From Moorella sp. Hama-1 (lineage in GTDB: Bacteria; Bacillota; DSM-521; Neomoorellales; Neomoorellaceae), in NCBI RefSeq assembly GCF_023734095.1, contig NZ_AP024620.1, positions 430,501 through 494,500 of the forward strand: DNA of 64,000 bases, read 5' to 3'. The notes below the pieces were generated by a model. That model did not search any database and was not told where the DNA came from. It saw only the letters and a program-made list of their open reading frames with translations. The position numbers and the translations under genes were made by a program. Shown one piece after another: positions 16,492 to 23,300 of this stretch (the stretch's first letter is position 1; each line of letters starts with the position of its first letter).

Positions 16492-16749
16492 CTATTTCAC
16501 CCTACGTATATGGGCAGTTTCCATCTGCAAGACATCAATTTTAGCTTCAATGCGTTCGAGAGTGGAGAAGATCCTGGCGTTAATATCCTCTTGTACCGAG
16601 CGGGCATCGAAAAGGGCGCCGATCTTTTGGATGACTTCGTTCTCCAGGCGAATTTCGGCTGCGCGTTGGCCTTTTTCAAGCGAATCGAGTTTATCGTGGA
16701 CCTTACTGAACTGTTGCAGCACAAGTTCCTGAAATTTCTCGTTGTCCAC
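16492..16749 (-). CDS. Small coiled-coil protein
   Basis: 85 aa, nearly all heptad-like: LQQFSKVHDKLDSLEKGQRA, IRLENEVIQKIGALFDARSV, IFSTLERIEAKIDVLQME. No membrane segment or DNA-binding motif. GTG 16749 lies three bases after the XRE gene stop, so the two are co-transcribed. Proteins like this often accompany XRE regulators, perhaps as partners; no function is claimed. Confidence 0.6.
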   Translation of the reverse strand: MDNEKFQELVLQQFSKVHDKLDSLEKGQRAAEIRLENEVIQKIGALFDARSVQEDINARIFSTLERIEAKIDVLQMETAHIRRVK

Positions 16750-16751
16750 GG

Positions 16752-17057
16752 CTATTCCCCTTTCATACTCCTAATGAACTCTACCAGTTTTTTACGCTGG
16801 GATGGCGTGAGACTTTCAGCTTCCCTGAGTAGCTGACGAAGGTCTGGAGGGATATTAAATTGATACCCGTCAAAAAACTCAATTGGTGTCACGCCCAAGC
16901 CCTTGCAAATCAAAAGGAGAGTATCGACGGTTGGATTTTTTTGCCCCATCTCGATATAGCTTAGTGTTGATTGGCCTACTCCGGCCAGTCGGGCAAGCTG
17001 GTTCATACTTAAGCCCGCGGCCTCCCGAAGTTGTTTGATACGCTTTCCAACATCCAT
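16752..17057 (-). CDS. XRE-family transcriptional regulator
   Basis: 101 aa with an N-terminal helix-turn-helix (GKRIKQLREAAGLSMNQLAR, LAGVGQSTLSYIEMGQKNP) and a C-terminal segment LPPDLRQLLREAESLTPSQR ending FIRSMKGE. That tail is almost identical in DNA and protein to the tail of the XRE gene at 17419-17733, although the HTH parts differ. It should repress from the divergent intergenic region (palindrome 17099-17111). Confidence 0.85.
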   Translation of the reverse strand: MDVGKRIKQLREAAGLSMNQLARLAGVGQSTLSYIEMGQKNPTVDTLLLICKGLGVTPIEFFDGYQFNIPPDLRQLLREAESLTPSQRKKLVEFIRSMKGE

Positions 17058-17098
17058 TTATTGAGGCCCCTTATACCTGATTATGGAATATCCTAATA

Positions 17099-17111
17099 GT
17101 GATTCTATCAC
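17099..17111. promoter_or_regulatory. Operator candidate between divergent XRE genes
   Basis: GTGAT-TCT-ATCAC, a perfect inverted repeat with a 3-base centre, between the genes starting at 17057 (-) and 17197 (+). It has the size expected for a small XRE dimer. Confidence 0.55.
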
Positions 17112-17143
17112 GAGAATGAGAAGAAGATTAATCCCATTGGGGA

Positions 17144-17172
17144 TTGACAAATAAACCCTAAAGTGATAAGAT
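17144..17172 (+). promoter_or_regulatory. Sigma-A promoter of the XRE gene at 17197
   Basis: TTGACA at 17144-17149, 17-base spacer, TAAGAT at 17167-17172. The same -35/-10 pair and spacing recur at 17801-17829. Confidence 0.8.
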
Positions 17173-17196
17173 AATATTCACAGAGGTGATTGCTAA

Positions 17197-17409
17197 ATGC
17201 TCCGCCTCAAAGAAATGAGGCTTAAGGCGAAATTATCACAGCAGGAATTAGCCAAAAGGGCTGGGATTGGCCAGTCAACGATCCATTACATTGAAACCGG
17301 ACGTAAAAGCCCTACATACAAGGTACTAGAAAAACTTGCCACCGCCCTTGATGTATCAGTAGCCGATCTTTTAGAAGAAAGGCATAGCTCATTAAGCAGT
17401 ATAAGTTAA
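17197..17409 (+). CDS. XRE-family regulator (small)
   Basis: 70-aa single-domain helix-turn-helix protein: LKEMRLKAKLSQQELAKRAG, IGQSTIHYIETGRKSP, then the helix LEKLATALDVSVADLLEE. A minimal Cro/CI-type repressor. GAGGTGAT lies seven bases before ATG 17197 and a consensus promoter sits upstream. It stands between two minus-strand XRE genes. Confidence 0.85.
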   Translation: MLRLKEMRLKAKLSQQELAKRAGIGQSTIHYIETGRKSPTYKVLEKLATALDVSVADLLEERHSSLSSIS

Positions 17410-17418
17410 ATTCAACGG

Positions 17419-17733
17419 CTATTCACCTTTCATGCTCTTAATGAATTCTACCAGTTTTTTACGCTGGGATGGCGTGAGACTTTCAGCTTCCCTGAGTAGC
17501 TGACGAAGGTCAGGGGGAAGGGAAGGGGTTTCTTCTGAAAAGAATTCGGCCATAGTGAGGCCAAGCCCCTTTACGATACGCTCCAAGACATCAAAAGTAG
17601 GTTGACGTTTACCATTTTCTATTTCACTTATAGCAGATTGGGAAGCCCCGGATCTTTTAGCAAGCGCATTCATGCTTAAGTTTTGACGCTCTCTAAAAAA
17701 CTTAATTTTTAACCCTATATCCAATATGTACAC
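17419..17733 (-). CDS. XRE-family transcriptional regulator
   Basis: 104 aa with the helix-turn-helix IKFFRERQNLSMNALAKRSG, ASQSAISEIENGKRQP and a C-terminal tail nearly the same as that of the 16752-17057 regulator (LPPDLRQLLREAESLTPSQR...FIKSMKGE). The shared tail spans about 95 bases and is close to identical at DNA level. This suggests gene duplication with HTH replacement, or recombination through the tail. Confidence 0.85.
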   Translation of the reverse strand: MYILDIGLKIKFFRERQNLSMNALAKRSGASQSAISEIENGKRQPTFDVLERIVKGLGLTMAEFFSEETPSLPPDLRQLLREAESLTPSQRKKLVEFIKSMKGE

Positions 17734-17800
17734 CTCAATCTAGGCTATCTTAATTCAGATTGTACCATAGAAAATTTAATGATAATTATCCGATTACGTA

Positions 17801-17829
17801 TTGACAATATATCTAAAAACAGATAAGAT
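17801..17829 (+). promoter_or_regulatory. Sigma-A promoter of the XRE gene at 17858, with adjacent palindrome
   Basis: TTGACA at 17801-17806, 17-base spacer, TAAGAT at 17824-17829. Just upstream, GATAATTATC at 17781-17790 is a perfect 10-bp palindrome, a possible operator between the divergent XRE genes. Confidence 0.75.
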
Positions 17830-17857
17830 ATTATTTGAGAATGGTGAGGGAAGGTCA

Positions 17858-18061
17858 ATGAGTACATTATCTCAACGTTTAATTGAATTAAGGGGTAATC
17901 TTAGTCAAGCTGAGCTGGCAAGAAAAGCTGGAGTTCCGCAGTCTGCAATAAGTAATATAGAAAACGGTAAACGAATTCCCCGAATTGATACACTCCAGAA
18001 AATAGCCCTGGCCCTAGGTGTTAGAACCTCCGACCTCCTCGACGAAGATAAGGCGAGCTAG
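17858..18061 (+). CDS. XRE-family regulator (small)
   Basis: 67-aa helix-turn-helix protein: MSTLSQRLIELRGNLSQAEL, ARKAGVPQSAISNIENGKR, then a helix LQKIALALGVRTSDLLDED. ATG 17858 has GAGGGAAGG upstream. A longer reading from 17801 would begin inside the promoter and is rejected. It probably controls the downstream small genes. Confidence 0.85.
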   Translation: MSTLSQRLIELRGNLSQAELARKAGVPQSAISNIENGKRIPRIDTLQKIALALGVRTSDLLDEDKAS

Positions 18062-18083
18062 CGGTACATAAGGGGGGTGCCAA

Positions 18084-18269
18084 ATGGCCAAACGGCAACC
18101 GCAAGAATGGCCGCGAGATATAGAGTATATCCCCATATTTGAGCCTGATATGACCCGCATGGTCAAGGCCCTACAAATTCTTCTGGATTACAATCCAGAG
18201 GAAAAAACTAAGACTATCAATCAGGAGAACCCGACTAAGGATATATGTTTTTTAAATACAGAAGGATAG
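18084..18269 (+). CDS. Small hypothetical protein
   Basis: 61 aa: MAKRQPQEWPRDIEYIPIFE, a helix DMTRMVKALQILLDYN and a polar tail. AAGGGGGGTGCC lies just before ATG 18084. It follows the XRE gene by 22 bases and is probably in its operon. Phage- and ICE-like in style; function unknown. Confidence 0.55.
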   Translation: MAKRQPQEWPRDIEYIPIFEPDMTRMVKALQILLDYNPEEKTKTINQENPTKDICFLNTEG

Positions 18270-18283
18270 GGGGGTAACTTTAA

Positions 18284-18455
18284 ATGCGGGTGTACCTTCT
18301 AGCCCGTTACCGTAAAGAGGGAAATTATTGGAGAGCTACCCCCTGATTCGAATTATTGGGACGCAATAGTCAACTTCCTGTTAAAATGCATGAAAGCTGA
18401 TGGGTGGCTACCGCAGCCGGACCAAAGGCCCTTAAAAAGAACGGCCGTCAGTTAA
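18284..18455 (+). pseudogene. Probable frameshifted small gene
   Basis: ATG 18284 starts MRVYLLARYRKEGNYWRATP and stops. In another frame from about 18318 a protein-like stretch (EIIGELPPDSNYWDAIVNFL, LKCMKADGWLPQPDQRPLKR) runs to TAA at 18453-18455 without a start. Together they look like one short gene, about 60 aa, broken by an indel. It may equally be chance reading in a non-coding spacer. Confidence 0.35.
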
Positions 18456-18472
18456 TTAAAAGGTATTGCGAT

Positions 18473-18537
18473 TATATTCGCCGTTTCGTGTTCCATATCC
18501 TTCCAAGGTAAAATAAAAGCTCCAGGGAGAGGATCAA
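18473..18537. repeat. Right copy of the 65-bp repeat bracketing the XRE cluster
   Basis: Matches 16421-16486: TATATTCGCCGTT, TTCCATATCCTT-CAAGG, AAAATAAAA, GGGAGAGG. It lies directly in front of the gene at 18539 and contains that gene's ribosome-binding site. Confidence 0.8.
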
Positions 18538-18538
18538 A

Positions 18539-19078
18539 ATGCTGGAGGAGCAATATATGGGTGTAGTCTGCCCATCGGGAAATGTGAAAAACCCCGGTGG
18601 CAGGCCGCAGGTGATAGACCTCGAAAAACTCAAAGAACTCCATGCTAAAGGAATGACCGACGGTGAGATAGCGGCGGAAATAGGGATGGAGCGGACAACA
18701 GTGGCTAAAGCGCGTAAGCGCTTAGGCTTGTCAGCTAACAGGAAGGTAGGGGGGCATGGGAAGGTAGGAGTAGTGTACAACGAAGAAGAAGCCGCTATCA
18801 TGGCCTGGCTCCAATACCAGCAGGCCGTCAACGCCGCCGAAATGTCTGCCAGGAAGGTGCAGGTAGGCGGCGGGGACTGGCTGAGGTGGGCCGGCAGCGC
18901 CTATGAACTGGACGGTAACCGCAATAAGTACATATGTACCTTAGACCCCACCAGCCGGCCGGCTGACCTGCCGTTAAAAATATCAGCGACAGGCAATATC
19001 CCCGTCGCCAGCGGATTCAAGAAAGGCAAGGGCGGCGGCAAAAAAGCCATAGAATTCCCTGTTAAAAATGGACTATAG
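18539..19078 (+). CDS. Helix-turn-helix DNA-binding protein
   Basis: 179 aa. After a short lead, GGRPQVIDLEKLKELHAKGM and TDGEIAAEIGMERTTVAKAR form a resolvase/sigma-region-4-like HTH (residues about 20-60). The C-terminal half is unrecognised and ends in a Lys-rich tail (FKKGKGGGKKAIEF). No recombinase catalytic residues are present. It may regulate the element's early genes. Confidence 0.6.
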   Translation: MLEEQYMGVVCPSGNVKNPGGRPQVIDLEKLKELHAKGMTDGEIAAEIGMERTTVAKARKRLGLSANRKVGGHGKVGVVYNEEEAAIMAWLQYQQAVNAAEMSARKVQVGGGDWLRWAGSAYELDGNRNKYICTLDPTSRPADLPLKISATGNIPVASGFKKGKGGGKKAIEFPVKNGL

Positions 19079-19151
19079 CTATTGCTAGAGTTGTTTTTTA
19101 CCGATATCCTTAAACCCAAAGAGTGAAGTTGTTATAGAGGGGAAGGGGAAG

Positions 19152-19832
19152 ATGGTGGTTAACGAAAAAGTTCTGGAAAAAGTTAAAAAAATATTAGCTC
19201 TGGCTAGCAATAATCCCTCCGAAGAAGAGGCCCAGGCAGCCATGTTAATGGCCCAGCGGATCATGGCGGAAAACGGGATCACCCTGGCCGAGGTTGAAGG
19301 TTTTACCAATGAAGTCGTTGATGTTCCAATAACCCAACCTCATAGAACGCGCTGGTGGTATAAGATACTGGCGACGATAATCGCAGATAATTTCCGGTGC
19401 GAAGCATATTTTAATACCATAAACAGGATGAGCCGGCTTATGCTTATCGGTTTAAAGCAGGACACGGAAGTAGCCACAAAGGTTTTTAATTATGCAGTAG
19501 ACGCTGTCAGGTATCACACGGCAAAATACGTTGAAAAGATAAAAAGGGACAGCGTTAATAATAAGCCCCTCGATCTTACTGGTATCCGAAACGATTATAT
19601 ATTAGGATTTTTGGACGGGCTAAAAGATAAATTTAAGGAGCAGGTGGAAAAGAACAACTGGGGTTTAATCTTAGTTAAGGATAACTCCGTATTAAAAGCG
19701 GTAGAAAAGAAGGGCTTACAACCTGGCCGCAAACCCGTAATTAATTTCGCTCGTAGTAATAACGCTTATGCCAGCGGTTACCGGACTGGTAAAGAATTTG
19801 AGACAAGGGAAAGGTTGACAGAATGCATATAA
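19152..19832 (+). CDS. DUF2786 domain protein
   Basis: 226 aa starting MVVNEKVLEKVKKILALASN, NPSEEEAQAAMLMAQRIMAE, the DUF2786 signature. A second half follows (YKILATIIADNFRCEAYFNT; YAVDAVRYHTAKYVEKIKRD) of the type commonly linked to DUF2786 in phages and plasmids. Molecular function unknown. An intrinsic terminator follows at 19852. Confidence 0.78.
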   Translation: MVVNEKVLEKVKKILALASNNPSEEEAQAAMLMAQRIMAENGITLAEVEGFTNEVVDVPITQPHRTRWWYKILATIIADNFRCEAYFNTINRMSRLMLIGLKQDTEVATKVFNYAVDAVRYHTAKYVEKIKRDSVNNKPLDLTGIRNDYILGFLDGLKDKFKEQVEKNNWGLILVKDNSVLKAVEKKGLQPGRKPVINFARSNNAYASGYRTGKEFETRERLTECI

Positions 19833-19851
19833 AACCCACAGTAAAAATTTT

Positions 19852-19877
19852 GCCGGACAGAAGTCCGGCTTATTTTT
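19852..19877 (+). terminator. Intrinsic terminator
   Basis: GCCGGAC pairs with GTCCGGC across a 4-base loop, followed by TTATTTTT. Confidence 0.85.
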
Positions 19878-19898
19878 AACTCCCAAGGAGTATACGTT

Positions 19899-20219
19899 AT
19901 GCGTAAATTTATTAGTTATGGGATGGACGGGAAGCTTATGAGGTTTAAAGCTGTGATAAGTTCACTAAAGCGCATTTGGGATTTTCCACCACCCAGGATG
20001 TATTATAAAAATGACTCTAGGAGGGATTTGGGGCTACGATATGCTTCTAGGTTTATTCTTACTTTGATTACAGGTACGATGCTTGGCGAGTTTGTGGCTT
20101 GGCTTCCCAGGTTGAGTAAAAGCAATCGTTTTTTGGTCGGCTGCATAGTCCTTCTAACTTGGGTTTCTGTGTATTTCGTTTATTGGTTGTGGAAAAATGA
20201 CCAACGCGATGGAGATTAA
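19899..20219 (+). CDS. Small two-helix membrane protein, type shared with the 62.66 kb gene
   Basis: 106 aa. A polar N terminus with SLKRIWDFPPPRMYYKNDSR is followed by two membrane helices (FILTLITGTMLGEFVAWLP and FLVGCIVLLTWVSVYFVYWL). The protein at 62662-62937 has the same plan: ALKRIWAFPKPHTFFRDIYK, then two helices ending FYFIKWL. AAGGAG lies before ATG 19899. Function unknown; a role such as exclusion or inhibition is only speculation. Confidence 0.65.
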   Translation: MRKFISYGMDGKLMRFKAVISSLKRIWDFPPPRMYYKNDSRRDLGLRYASRFILTLITGTMLGEFVAWLPRLSKSNRFLVGCIVLLTWVSVYFVYWLWKNDQRDGD

Positions 20220-20242
20220 TATGCCTTGAAAGAAGGGGAGTT

Positions 20243-20302
20243 ATGAGCTTTCGTTTTTTTAAATGGTCAGCAACTACCAAGGAGGCGCTCCCTTATGCGT
20301 AA
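20243..20302 (+). CDS. Possible 19-residue leader peptide
   Basis: ATG 20243 with GAAGGGGAG upstream encodes MSFRFFKWSATTKEALPYA. Its TAA at 20300-20302 overlaps the start region of the next gene (ATG 20295), which would couple translation. It could be chance. Confidence 0.35.
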   Translation: MSFRFFKWSATTKEALPYA

Positions 20303-21494
20303 ATCCATCCTGCTTGTTCCGTTATTACTGGCATTCCTTATCACAGTACTTCCCATATTTCCGGCCACAGCGGCCCAATCCTATCAGGACCCCAACGGCG
20401 TTTACTACAAGCAGGCCCGCGTTTTCGGCAAGGAAGTAACCTTCGACTCCCAACGCAACCTGGCCATCATCTTCGGCTCCATCTACGTCTATGAACCCGA
20501 CAGCGGCTGGCAGCTGGTGGACTCCCGCAAGTTCCACCTGGTGGCGCCGGTCAACTACCGGATCGGCGACAGCCTGGCTGGAGCCGTCAACAAAACGGTG
20601 GCCGTGGAAGGGCCGTACCAGGCCTGGCCGGGGCAGAAGGAGGAGGTGATTGAAGCCCATAAAATCGAGCTTGCTGATTACCCGATAGAAACGCCGCCCT
20701 GGTACGCTTTCGGCAAGACTGTCACCACCGATCACATCGTCAAATTCAACCTCAGCCAGGCCACTGACCTGGTGGATGTCCTGGCCGGTATTCAGAAGAC
20801 GGCCGGCATTCCCCAGGACCGCAGGTTAGCCCCCGAAGAAGTAAGCCGGCTGGTCGGAGAGATTACCCACCCGAGCGACGATGCCGGCCGTAGCCTGGCA
20901 ACTCGAATGCAGGCTGAACTGGCCAAAGCCTGGAACGACAAATATGTGGTCACCAAAGATAACGCCGCCGCCAACGACCTGCGGGCCGGGGTAGGGGGCT
21001 GGCAATTTTACCAGGGCCTCCTTGGCTACAACAACTCCTATATCGAAAGAGCCCCTTTGATCCGCAAAAACTTAGACGCCTTTATGGACGCCGTCCATCC
21101 CGGCGGCGGCGCTCCTGAAGAAGAAGGCCCGGCCGCCATGTACGCCCTGGTTAAAGCTGAAAGGGACAAATACGGCAAAATAATCAAAGTAACAGCCTCA
21201 GGCGTCCTGATGGACACCGTGCCGGGCCTGCTGCGGGCAATAGCCGATCCATCCAGCGCATCTATAGAAACCTGGCGCCTGGAAGGTTGGAACGAAAAAG
21301 AGGCCGAAGAGATGGACGGCCGCTACTGCTGGCTTTCCGGCAGCCGGGTCCTGGTATACGAAGAAGATAAGGAGACCGGCGAAAAAGTCTTGGTAGACCA
21401 GTACTATAGCCTGTGTAACTATCTAACCCATGACGGGTTTAACAACACCCTGGACATCACCAGGGATGTGATCGGGGAAGGAGGTGTTTTCTAA
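20295..21494 (+). CDS. Exported protein at the head of the conjugation operon
   Basis: 399 aa with a signal peptide (MRKSILLVPLLLAFLITVLP, cleavage likely after ATAAQ). The mature part has YQDPNGVYYKQARVFGKEVT and many charged loops; it has no membrane helix, no lipobox and no known domain. It probably lies outside the membrane. AAGGAGG precedes ATG 20295. The stop TAA overlaps by one base the apparent start of the TcpC-like gene, so the genes are translationally linked and it is likely part of the transfer machine. Confidence 0.7.
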   Translation: MRKSILLVPLLLAFLITVLPIFPATAAQSYQDPNGVYYKQARVFGKEVTFDSQRNLAIIFGSIYVYEPDSGWQLVDSRKFHLVAPVNYRIGDSLAGAVNKTVAVEGPYQAWPGQKEEVIEAHKIELADYPIETPPWYAFGKTVTTDHIVKFNLSQATDLVDVLAGIQKTAGIPQDRRLAPEEVSRLVGEITHPSDDAGRSLATRMQAELAKAWNDKYVVTKDNAAANDLRAGVGGWQFYQGLLGYNNSYIERAPLIRKNLDAFMDAVHPGGGAPEEEGPAAMYALVKAERDKYGKIIKVTASGVLMDTVPGLLRAIADPSSASIETWRLEGWNEKEAEEMDGRYCWLSGSRVLVYEEDKETGEKVLVDQYYSLCNYLTHDGFNNTLDITRDVIGEGGVF

Positions 21495-22417
21495 CGGAAA
21501 GGAAGCTGTTCTACCGCTGGCTGGCCGGCGGCCTTTTCTGGCTGCTGCTTTTCGGCGGCGCCTTTTTATCGATCCGTAGCGCCAACATTGTCCGCCAGGC
21601 CGCCGGCCAGATTGCCGCTAACGCCATCACCCGCAACCAGGAACAGGCCATAACCAGCGCCCGGGAAGTCGCCCGGGCGCTGGCCGTAGAATGGGCCACC
21701 TGGAACGGCAGCCCGGACGATTACAACCGCCGCCTGGGAGCCTTTTTTAAAAACGCCGGCGGCTTCACCCTCCCAGACGGCATCCAGGAGGTGGTATCAG
21801 CCTCAGTCATATCGGTAACCGGCCGGGAGCCCCAGTACCGGGTACAGGTCCTGTTGCACCTGCGCCGGTTGGTGCCGGCCACCCCGGCCGAAGCCCAGGC
21901 CGCGGCCCCGGTCAATGTCCCCGTGACCCAGGAAGACCTCTTGCGGTGGAAGCAGGGCGGGACGTTGGACCAGCAGAAGACTGTGCCGGTCTGGAAGGAT
22001 TACCTGCTCAAGGTGGAAGTGCCGGTGCAGGCTAAAGAAAACCAGGCCCAGGTGGCCGGCCTGCCGGTAGTTACCGCCAATAACCAGGGAGAGGGGGTGA
22101 TTAAGGAACCGGGGTACAACGAAAGCGCCCCGCAGCAGTTTACAACCTTCATCAACCAATTCTTGAACCTTTATTATGCCGGCGGGTCCCTGGCCAACTT
22201 CCTGGCGCCGGGCGCCGCTATAACCGCCGCCGGGGGGTGGAAACTGGAGAGCGTCGATGAGGTGCTGGTAGACAACAGCGCTAACCCCGGCAGGGCCTGC
22301 GTCCGGGCGACAATATCCGCGCCAGGGGCCGGGCGCCTGGCGCAAAGGATGTTCCTCAAAATCAAGATGGAGAGGGGGAGTTATCTGGTAGATGACGTAA
22401 GTGCGCAGCCGCAGTGA
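21494..22417 (+). CDS. tcpC: TcpC-like (VirB8-type) conjugation protein with ACG start
   Basis: About 307 aa. One N-terminal membrane helix (FYRWLAGGLFWLLLFGGAF), then two NTF2-like external domains, the second containing FINQFLNLYYAGGSLANFLA. This is the architecture of TcpC/ConC-type proteins of Gram-positive conjugation systems, which form part of the channel. The frame has no ATG, GTG or TTG before residue 100, where GTG 21791 would delete the membrane anchor. AGGAGGTG (21479-21486) is seven bases upstream of ACG 21494, which overlaps the previous stop. I therefore propose ACG initiation; CTG 21506 is a poorer choice. Confidence 0.75.
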   Translation, partial: TERKLFYRWLAGGLFWLLLFGGAFLSIRSANIVRQAAGQIAANAITRNQEQAITSAREVARALAVEWATWNGSPDDYNRRLGAFFKNAGGFTLPDGIQEVVSASVISVTGREPQYRVQVLLHLRRLVPATPAEAQAAAPVNVPVTQEDLLRWKQGGTLDQQKTVPVWKDYLLKVEVPVQAKENQAQVAGLPVVTANNQGEGVIKEPGYNESAPQQFTTFINQFLNLYYAGGSLANFLAPGAAITAAGGWKLESVDEVLVDNSANPGRACVRATISAPGAGRLAQRMFLKIKMERGSYLVDDVSAQPQ

Positions 22418-22459
22418 CGCGGCCATAATTATTAATCTTCCCAAAGGAGTTGATGGACC

Positions 22460-22798
22460 TTGCGCTTCAACCGTTATTTTCCCCTCCTGGTACGCCTGGG
22501 ACCCATGCTGCTGGCGGCCCTGGCCTTCGCCGGCGCCGTCCTGGCCCCGGATATCGCCTATGCCTACGATCTCAAGGCTGGCGCCCAGGGCATCCTGGAC
22601 CTGGCCAAGATAGTGGTCATGATCGCCGTCCTTATCGGGGCTGTCTGGGCCTTCTTTAAAAACCAGGTATCGGTCGCGATGGTCATAATCGTAGTCGGCG
22701 CCGTCTTAATCGCCATCACCACGCCGGGCCTCATGGAAGGCCTCGGCAAAGCGGTTATCTCCCTGGTGGGCGGCAATTCCGGCAGCGCCTCGCCCTGA
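22460..22798 (+). CDS. TcpD-like / VirB2-type small membrane protein (candidate conjugation pilin)
   Basis: 112 aa. A signal-like segment (LLAALAFAGAVLAPDIAYA) is followed by two membrane helices, IVVMIAVLIGAVWAFF and VAMVIIVVGAVLIAITTPGL, with a positively charged loop between them. Size and plan match TcpD and VirB2 pilins. It starts at TTG 22460 after AAAGGAG. Two terminators in a row follow it, so it is probably made in excess over downstream genes. Confidence 0.75.
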   Translation: MRFNRYFPLLVRLGPMLLAALAFAGAVLAPDIAYAYDLKAGAQGILDLAKIVVMIAVLIGAVWAFFKNQVSVAMVIIVVGAVLIAITTPGLMEGLGKAVISLVGGNSGSASP

Positions 22799-22810
22799 TT
22801 AAACTCGAAA

Positions 22811-22839
22811 GGCAACTCCCACGCGGGTTGCCTTTTTTT
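22811..22839 (+). terminator. First intrinsic terminator after the TcpD-like gene
   Basis: GGCAAC pairs with GTTGCC, followed by a run of seven T. Confidence 0.85.
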
Positions 22840-22871
22840 GTGCTCCCAATTTTCCTCTCCCTACATTTTAC

Positions 22872-22902
22872 GGGCGGCCCTTATGGGCCGCCTCTTTTTT
22901 TG
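22872..22902 (+). terminator. Second intrinsic terminator after the TcpD-like gene
   Basis: GGCGGCCC pairs with GGGCCGCC across TTAT, followed by CTCTTTTTTT. It ends about 12 bases before the next start codon. Confidence 0.85.
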
Positions 22903-22913
22903 AGGTGGCAACC

Positions 22914-23300
22914 GTGGAAAAGCAAGAAACGCGAATGTACAACAGCTATAAGTCGCTGTTCCACATCAGATTCAAAATCCATAACTTCGGCGACAAGACC
23001 CTGCCGCGGGGGTTATCCATTGAAACCCTGGCCATGTTCGTTATCCTGTACCTGCCCCTCTGGCCCCTGGGCCGCCTGCTGTACCCGGCCCACCCCTGGA
23101 TCGGGGCGGTAATTACTGCCGGGGCGGCGGCCTGGTTACTGGCCCAGTCCGACCCCCAAGGCAAATTCCTGCCCCTGTTTATCCTGGGCCTGGCTGAATA
23201 TGTGGTCAGGCCCAAAACTACCGACTACTCCGGCCGGGCCGTCTCCCGCCGCCGCAAAAGCCGCCTGGAGTGGGAGCTAATGGAGGTGGACGACGATTGA
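22914..23300 (+). CDS. tcpE: TcpE-like conjugation membrane protein
   Basis: About 128 aa. The cytoplasmic start is followed by two close membrane helices (TLAMFVILYLPLWPLGRLL; WIGAVITAGAAAWLLAQ), then GKFLPLFILGLAEYVVRPKT and a basic tail SRRRKSRLEWEL. This is the TcpE/ConD pattern. GTG 22914 follows TGAGGTGG; GTG 22905 is the other option. It overlaps the VirB4-like gene by four bases, as in related systems where TcpE/ConD precedes the ATPase. Confidence 0.8.
   Translation: MEKQETRMYNSYKSLFHIRFKIHNFGDKTLPRGLSIETLAMFVILYLPLWPLGRLLYPAHPWIGAVITAGAAAWLLAQSDPQGKFLPLFILGLAEYVVRPKTTDYSGRAVSRRRKSRLEWELMEVDDD

Noticed and set aside
21791-22417. TcpC-like gene starting at GTG 21791
   Set aside because: It would drop the membrane anchor and first external domain. 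The frame is open to 21494 with AGGAGGTG upstream.
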